Source: Phoronis australis (lineage: Eukaryota > Phoronida > Phoronidae). From it: DNA of 64,000 bases. A program made the translations under genes and the position numbers. The notes under the pieces are model-generated. The model ran no database searches. It was not told the origin of the DNA and worked only from the letters and a program-made list of their open reading frames with translations. The stretch covers positions 163,744 through 227,743 of the forward strand of contig NMRA01000024.1 in the NCBI GenBank assembly GCA_002633005.1, given 5' to 3'. Each line of letters begins with the position of its first letter. Positions within the stretch are counted from its first letter, which is position 1. Positions 59,077 to 64,000 of the stretch are shown piece after piece.

Positions 59077-62000
59077 GTTTTTTGTGTTTAGAACTAAAAA
59101 ACACAAGTCTAAACAACACAGATCTAGATCCTACTGTCTGTATTTCTCGGAAAAATACTTAGAATTTATCTCCGAACAGAACACGAACTCCTGATACGGA
59201 CCTTTGTAAATTGGACTGCCGAAATTTGTTGGCTACGGTGTGTCCAAATACCAATAAATCCGTAACAGTGAAATAAGACAACACGTTTTTATAAGAACTC
59301 GGTGTATTTTTAAGGGTTTTACATCGAAGTTTGATCATTTATTGGTGTTAAACGATGAATTCAAGCGATAAGCTGACACCAGTTAACCGTGTTGTGAACT
59401 GCTGAACAGACTGCGTGTGAAACCGATGACGTCAGTGGAAAATTTCATCACCTCCGTCTGCCGTCAGGTGTCAGGTAACGCAACCGTACGTGCCGCTATC
59501 GAGGAGAACTGTTCGATCTAAATTGATGCAAATTAGGTTGTTTTTTGGGTGGCATGCTCCTTTAACAGGGTAACGTTCTCCCATTTGGCCAACGATACCT
59601 GGCCACTGGACAACGCTGTTCCTCGTATTAGAACGTGACCTCGTTTTGGAAATCAAGCACGTTTTCACAAATCATGTCGGAGATCGGCGAGGTGTATAGC
59701 CGCACAGGCGTCCTCAGCTTCCGATCGTCCCCAAAACACTATATATAATATACCCCAAGGTATGACACTCGGGATAAGGACTTGAAGGAGTTATGGAAGG
59801 ATGTAGGGAAAATGTCTTGTTTGAGACATCATCATAAAACTGGTGTCACAACTTTTTCGTTACTCAGATTAGATATGATTTCTGACAGTTCGTTCAAAAA
59901 GTTGTGCTTCAATGGCTTATCGTTTTATGCAGCCATACCATGGGACACAAAATTATCGTGTTAACGAAATGATACATTTTTCGAGTCTCATCTTCTTAAC
60001 AATGAAGTGACAGTCCTTCCTCAAGCCCAGAAATCACTTCTAATTTGAACATTGTGGGACAAATTTTTAACAGTAATTAAAGAGCCGTCGAACCCATATT
60101 TTCTGTCAATAATTTTAGTTTTGACGTAGTCCCGTTGGCTCCTAGTCTTGTCCCTTACTCAGTTTAGAAGTGATCGCTGAGCTCGGGAAGAATTGACAGG
60201 TTCGTTATTTCATCAGACCAAGCAAATTAAATTTCAGCTCACAGTGTTAATTATATTCTCCAGATGCGAGGAGAGATTTCTGGGTTTGCAAGTTTACACA
60301 GAACTGAATTTTTGCCGATAAATTACATAATAATTAGGATATGCTTAGTACGTTTGCTTGTGAAGCAACAAGACAATTGCTTGCCACCTGTTGTATTGTG
60401 GGTAAATAAACTTAGAATGAGAGTGGTGCTGCACAATTTCAGGACGGGCCGGCTACCTCCAGTGGTTCTCTTCCTCATACTTTTTACATTATCATAGGTA
60501 AAAGTATAGTCCCACAACTGATTCGTGGACGATAGTGAATGCACCAGCAAGATTAGTGCATTAGCTCAGCTGGCGTACCTTATATTCATCAGAGTAATGC
60601 GAAGAGAGATTTCTGGTATTCCCTGCTCAACATCATATGAACCCGCTCCTCACCTCAAATTCAGACCACTTACCGTTATCGCATCCGCCTCAAATTGTTT
60701 CTTAGTCAAACTGGAGGTGACTTCAGGCTTCGGAAGCCCTGTTAGTTCTCTGGAGACCGTGCTCGGCCAATCAAGTGACATACCGTGATAAGACAACTTG
60801 CAGCTAGAGACGGGTCTCATTAACGAACGATCAAAATCACTTTTCATCTGTGTATGGAACATGTCCAGATCAATCTCGCATAGGTAATTACGATAGTCCA
60901 AATCAAAAGATCTCTTCTTGGACGGCACGTGACTTTTTAGCCGCTTTGAATTTGTTTTATGTGGCGGCAAATTTTTGAGGACGTTGTCGTATATCAGTCA
61001 GTAGTGCCAGCGATAAGGTGGGTAAGAAGTGGAATACGTTCTTGATGGTATTCTTAGTTTTATGATATCAGACATTTATTTATAAAGTGGTATAAAGTAC
61101 AAGAATTATAGTAAGTTCCGTGGCAGTGTTCAGGCCCAGGAGTGGTTCATTTACTTTATCATTTTTCCAATTGTACTTTTCAATCCGACAATGAAACTAT
61201 GTGTTTTTAAAAACCTCTTGCCAAGAAAGGTGATTTTATGTACCCAGGTGCTTGCAGTCGTGTCGTGCTTACTACACACTAAATTAATCCGATTAACGGC
61301 AAACCTGTGTGTCCGTGAAAGCGAATGATGTGATTTGTCCGGTTACAGTCCCCCTACAAAGCCGACGATAGCTTTATCCGGCTATTTACTTTGAATTATT
61401 TGGAATGGTCACTACACGCATTGCTAAGAATAATGAAACTTAGCCTAAATACTGAAAAAATGAGTTAAGTTCAACTAATAAAGTAAAAATATAGTCACAC
61501 AACTTGCTAAATACATTTTTTGGCTCAATATGTACTAAAACGAATCATTTTCAAATGCACAGATGCGGTAACTGTCTAGTAAATTTATGGTCTTGGAAAC
61601 ATTACACTATAGACCCAATCCACGCGGCGGACATTAAAATCCAAAGCGAGGCTCACTGCGATAAACAAAGCAGAAATTTACTTGCGTGAGTTAAATGGCC
61701 GGTCTTTGGATTCCAACATGAATATTAAATCTTAAAAAATGTGTCAATAATTAACCACAGAGACGTAGAAAAATACAGTTAAAGAACAAGTCAATGCACC
61801 AAAGAGTTGTCTGACGAAAGGATATATAAGTTTTTTTCCGGAAAGCTAGGTTCGAAACATGAAAAGTAAACATGACCAAATTGCCGCGATCGAGTGTTAT
61901 GGATTAGGTATCATGCTGAATGCAGGGTTACGTTTCTTCTAATAAATTCTTGATAAAAATGCTTTCTACACAAACCAGGTCATCTGGTCGTATTGTTGAC

Positions 62001-62417
62001 GAGTTGACGATATATTCGACAGTGGTGGCTCATATCATTTTGCTGTCATGAGCAATTAGTCATATCTGGTTTAATTTGTTGATCAAGAGTAGGCCTATTA
62101 CCTTCAAGCATAGCCTAGGTCCTGGTGAGGTAAGCACTACCGGGACTAAAAGTTGATTTGTCATTGATCTGAAATAATACTTGATGTCATCAAATATATA
62201 TTTTGATTACGATAAAAAACCAGGCTCGAAATTGAAAATAAAAATTATATGACCATCAATTCTGCTTTCTTGGTTTTAATAATTACGCCTATTTCATGTG
62301 TTATATTTTTCAAATGTCAATCTCGACCAAGTTGAATTTTAAAAATAAAACACCTAATTCTTTCGTCCAAAGCATAACCTCGTTTTAGAGCTCAATTTCA
62401 GTTAACTGGACAGAACA

Positions 62418-62553
62418 CAGTGGCGGATTTAGAGGGGAGCCAAGGGGGCCATGCCCCCCTAAACTTATCCCAGATTCCATTTGGCAGTTCAGGAAAAATC
62501 CTGGCTAATACTCTGTCTTGCCCCTCCCTAACTCAAAGTCCTGGATACCCCTG
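62418..62553. mobile_element. 136-bp hAT-like miniature element, GAACA duplication
   Basis: The ends are CAGTGGCGGATTTAGAGG and, in reverse complement, CAGGGGTATCCAGG. GAACA stands on both sides (62413-62417, 62554-62558). The other T4 copy at about 7728-7740 reads GGACAGAGCAAGCATAG, the unoccupied site. Confidence 0.8.
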
Positions 62554-62745
62554 GAACAAGCATAGTTATCATGTTTCTTCAGAGGTCTCGTTCATATCCG
62601 AGGGGAAAGGTGCCTGTGCGGCCTTCTGAGAGGGGAACGTTTCGCCGAGTGACGGGTAAGTGAAAAATCTACTGACCTCCCGATCACCATCAATAGCACC
62701 CCGCCCTGTTGCAAGCTCTCATAGCTCTGTCTCAAGTAGCATTTT

Positions 62746-63009
62746 CAGTGGCTGATCTAAGATACCATGAGGGGGGCCGACAAGCGGGCAAAGCGCGATT
62801 GTATGCACGCAGGCGGCCCGGAAGTTGCGGGCGCCGAGGATGTATACCTTCTGCTCAGGAAGTAAAAAAAAAAACGGAACGTGTTTTCCCCCCTCGTCCG
62901 CTCCCGGTCCTAGCTCGAACTCAGTCCCGCTTCACGTGCGTTTTGCTGGTTTATTTTGCTTGCGACAGTCAAGGGGGGGGGGGAGCCTGCCCCCCTAAGT
63001 CCGCCAATG
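62746..63009. mobile_element. 264-bp hAT-like miniature element, ATTTT duplication
   Basis: The ends are CAGTGGCTGATCTAAG and, in reverse complement, CATTGGCGGACTTAGG, with G-rich interior flanks. ATTTT stands on both sides (62741-62745, 63010-63014). The other T4 copy at about 7900-7920 shows the unoccupied TAGCATTTTGTG. The plus-strand open frame that crosses it is not a gene. Confidence 0.8.
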
Positions 63010-63678
63010 ATTTTGTACTTTTTCAAATTGTCACCTCTGTGGTCACAGGTGATTTGAACCGTTGGAGAGAAATTTTCGATCACTAAGGGAATTTTTAGGC
63101 CTCGTGGGGCCGGGAATTTGCGTGGTTTTTCAATATTTTTGAGAGGGGAATAGGGCCGATATTTGGCCCCAAAAATGAGGGATTGAGGGCCCTGTCCTTT
63201 TTGTAAAAAAAATGCATCGCTCTTCAACCCATAGTCATGAAAACACAGACTGGTTGGCCGAAGATTTTCCGGTCCTCGTTGCTATGGCGGCATCCGAGAT
63301 GCGACAAGTTATGATTCGAAAAAAGTTATAAATTTTACACGGACATATTTTCCTTCGTCGCGGCGTATGGCAATGACCCAACGCTTCCGAATTCCAACGT
63401 CCTTGGGGATTGTAAAACAGACAGTTCAGTGTCCGTATTTTTTCTAGCTGTTCGGGCAACGCGGTGTACAACTATGCGGATAAGCCACCAGAGCTATCGT
63501 AGCGAGCCTCGTTTTGGAACGCGCCTCCTGTCGGCGTGAATAGCGTCTATAGTAAGTCTTCACTCTAAGCAAGGAGTGTAGGAGTATAGGAGAGTTCACT
63601 TGTGAGTTCGCTGTTACCGCTACTGCTAGCGCCGCCAAGTGGTGAACAAGCAACTGTCAACCAGGAAGCGCCAAAACA

Positions 63679-63776
63679 ATGGGGAAGGACGCATTTTGCA
63701 GTGCGATAACTTTCATGAATTCATCCACGAAAACCCCAGACGTGTCACTTTTTAGGTTTCCTAAGGATCCAGAAAG
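63679..63776 (+). CDS. First exon of a THAP-domain protein, continuing past the window
   Basis: ATG at 63679 opens MGKDAFCSAITFMNSSTKTP, then SLFRFPKDPER, the N-terminal third of a THAP domain. It ends at a good donor (AAAG/GTAAGG, phase 2), the usual intron position for split THAP genes. The second zinc-ligand Cys, expected four residues after the first, appears to be Phe, which would disable the finger. It starts about 115 bases after R1 copy C. The later exons would lie beyond base 64000 or are lost; whether this is a host gene or transposon relic is undecided. Confidence 0.5.
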
Positions 63777-64000
63777 GTAAGGATTATCTGTTATTCAATA
63801 ACATGATACATTGGCTTTCATTTTGTGTGTTCTGGGTCCGGTCTCCAATCTTTTTACTCGAAACGAAACTCGAAATTAGGTTTGGCATTTTCTACTCTAC
63901 TTTTGGGCGAAATCAAGATAAGTGTCTATGATTCTATGCTCGAGTACACAATAACTTACGTAGATAATTTATTGCCCTTAGTTCACAGTTTGTAAACCCA

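Larger units (their letters stand above)
57698..59561 (+). mobile_element. Kolobok-like THAP transposon, TTAA duplication (copy K2)
   Basis: TTAA stands at 57694-57697 and 59562-59565. The ends are AGGCTAATGCCACCC and, in reverse complement, AGGAGCATGCCACCC. A THAP protein is encoded on the plus strand near the left end. The right part holds no recognisable catalytic region, so the 1864-bp copy is probably deleted. The end sequence differs from K1 (8674-9891) beyond the shared AGG, so they are separate families of one group. Confidence 0.75.
61612..63547. mobile_element. Inverted-repeat element T4, copy 2, TATA duplication
   Basis: The left end is GACCCAATCCACGCGGCGGA; the right end in reverse complement is GACGCTATTCACGCCGACAG. 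Inner CGAGGCTCRCT blocks match. TATA lies on both sides (61608-61611, 63548-63551), and R1 copy B at about 34070-34090 shows the uninterrupted site. Two younger miniature elements sit inside it (62418-62553, 62746-63009), accounting for about 400 bp of the length difference from copy 1 (6948-8467). Confidence 0.8.
59776..63560 (+). repeat. Repeat R1, copy C, interrupted by element T4
   Basis: Begins at AAGGACTTGAAGGAGTTATGG (matching 29828) and follows copy B closely to 61611. The T4 insertion intervenes, and R1 resumes at 63548 with ATAGTAAGTCTTCACTCTAA, matching 34081-34100. This copy lacks the 2.3-kb THAP insertion of copy B, so it serves as the empty site for it. No conserved coding frame. 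Confidence 0.7.

Noticed and set aside
62709-63086. 125-codon plus-strand frame
   Set aside because: Spans a miniature transposon and its G-rich ends.
1-64000. CRISPR arrays, rRNA genes, bacterial operons
   Set aside because: No regular repeat-spacer structure, no rRNA-like segments, and all supported genes are spliced; the window is eukaryotic.

Overview
The window is metazoan nuclear DNA. It has spliced genes with GT-AG introns of one to several kilobases, low coding density, simple repeats and many transposon remnants. Rhamnose-binding (SUEL) lectin domains, a TLDc protein with a lectin-like half-domain, a fatty-acid-binding protein and abundant THAP-domain transposons suggest a marine invertebrate, perhaps a hemichordate, lancelet or cnidarian. 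The species cannot be fixed from the sequence alone. Short N runs (28738-28744, 46657) mark it as a draft assembly.

Three host genes can be modelled. (1) On the minus strand, 11817-13157 holds a two-exon gene for a 344-residue protein with a signal peptide, a helical stretch, the N-terminal half of a C-type lectin domain and a complete TLDc domain. (2) On the plus strand, 22368-28195 holds the first three exons of a fatty-acid-binding protein with canonical intron phases; the short last exon was not found. (3) On the minus strand, 41182-44611 holds a complete four-exon gene for a 309-residue secreted lectin with three SUEL domains, all introns in phase 1.

Most of the rest is mobile DNA, often nested. 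A non-coding repeat, here called R1, is present three times (about 73-1690, 29100-34100 and 59776-63560). Because the copies differ by insertions, each serves as an empty site for the others. This delimits a 2.3-kb THAP element with an AT duplication (31377-33710), a 1.9-kb inverted-repeat element with a TATA duplication (61612-63547; second copy 6948-8467) and, nested in the latter, two short CAGTGGCKGAT-ended elements with 5-bp duplications. Two other THAP elements have TTAA duplications (8674-9891, 57698-59561) and resemble Kolobok. A 2-kb near-complete palindrome (53615-55650) and a 194-bp foldback (28660-28853) are also flanked by TTAA. Decayed LINE sequence lies at 2195-2960, 3872-4370 and 37389-40950. 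Two unrelated minisatellites share a 21-bp period (5311-5461, 55675-55875).

The three host genes show no operon-like relationship. Two encode secreted lectin-type proteins, which would fit surface recognition or innate immunity, but that is inference. Long stretches, listed below, hold nothing recognisable.
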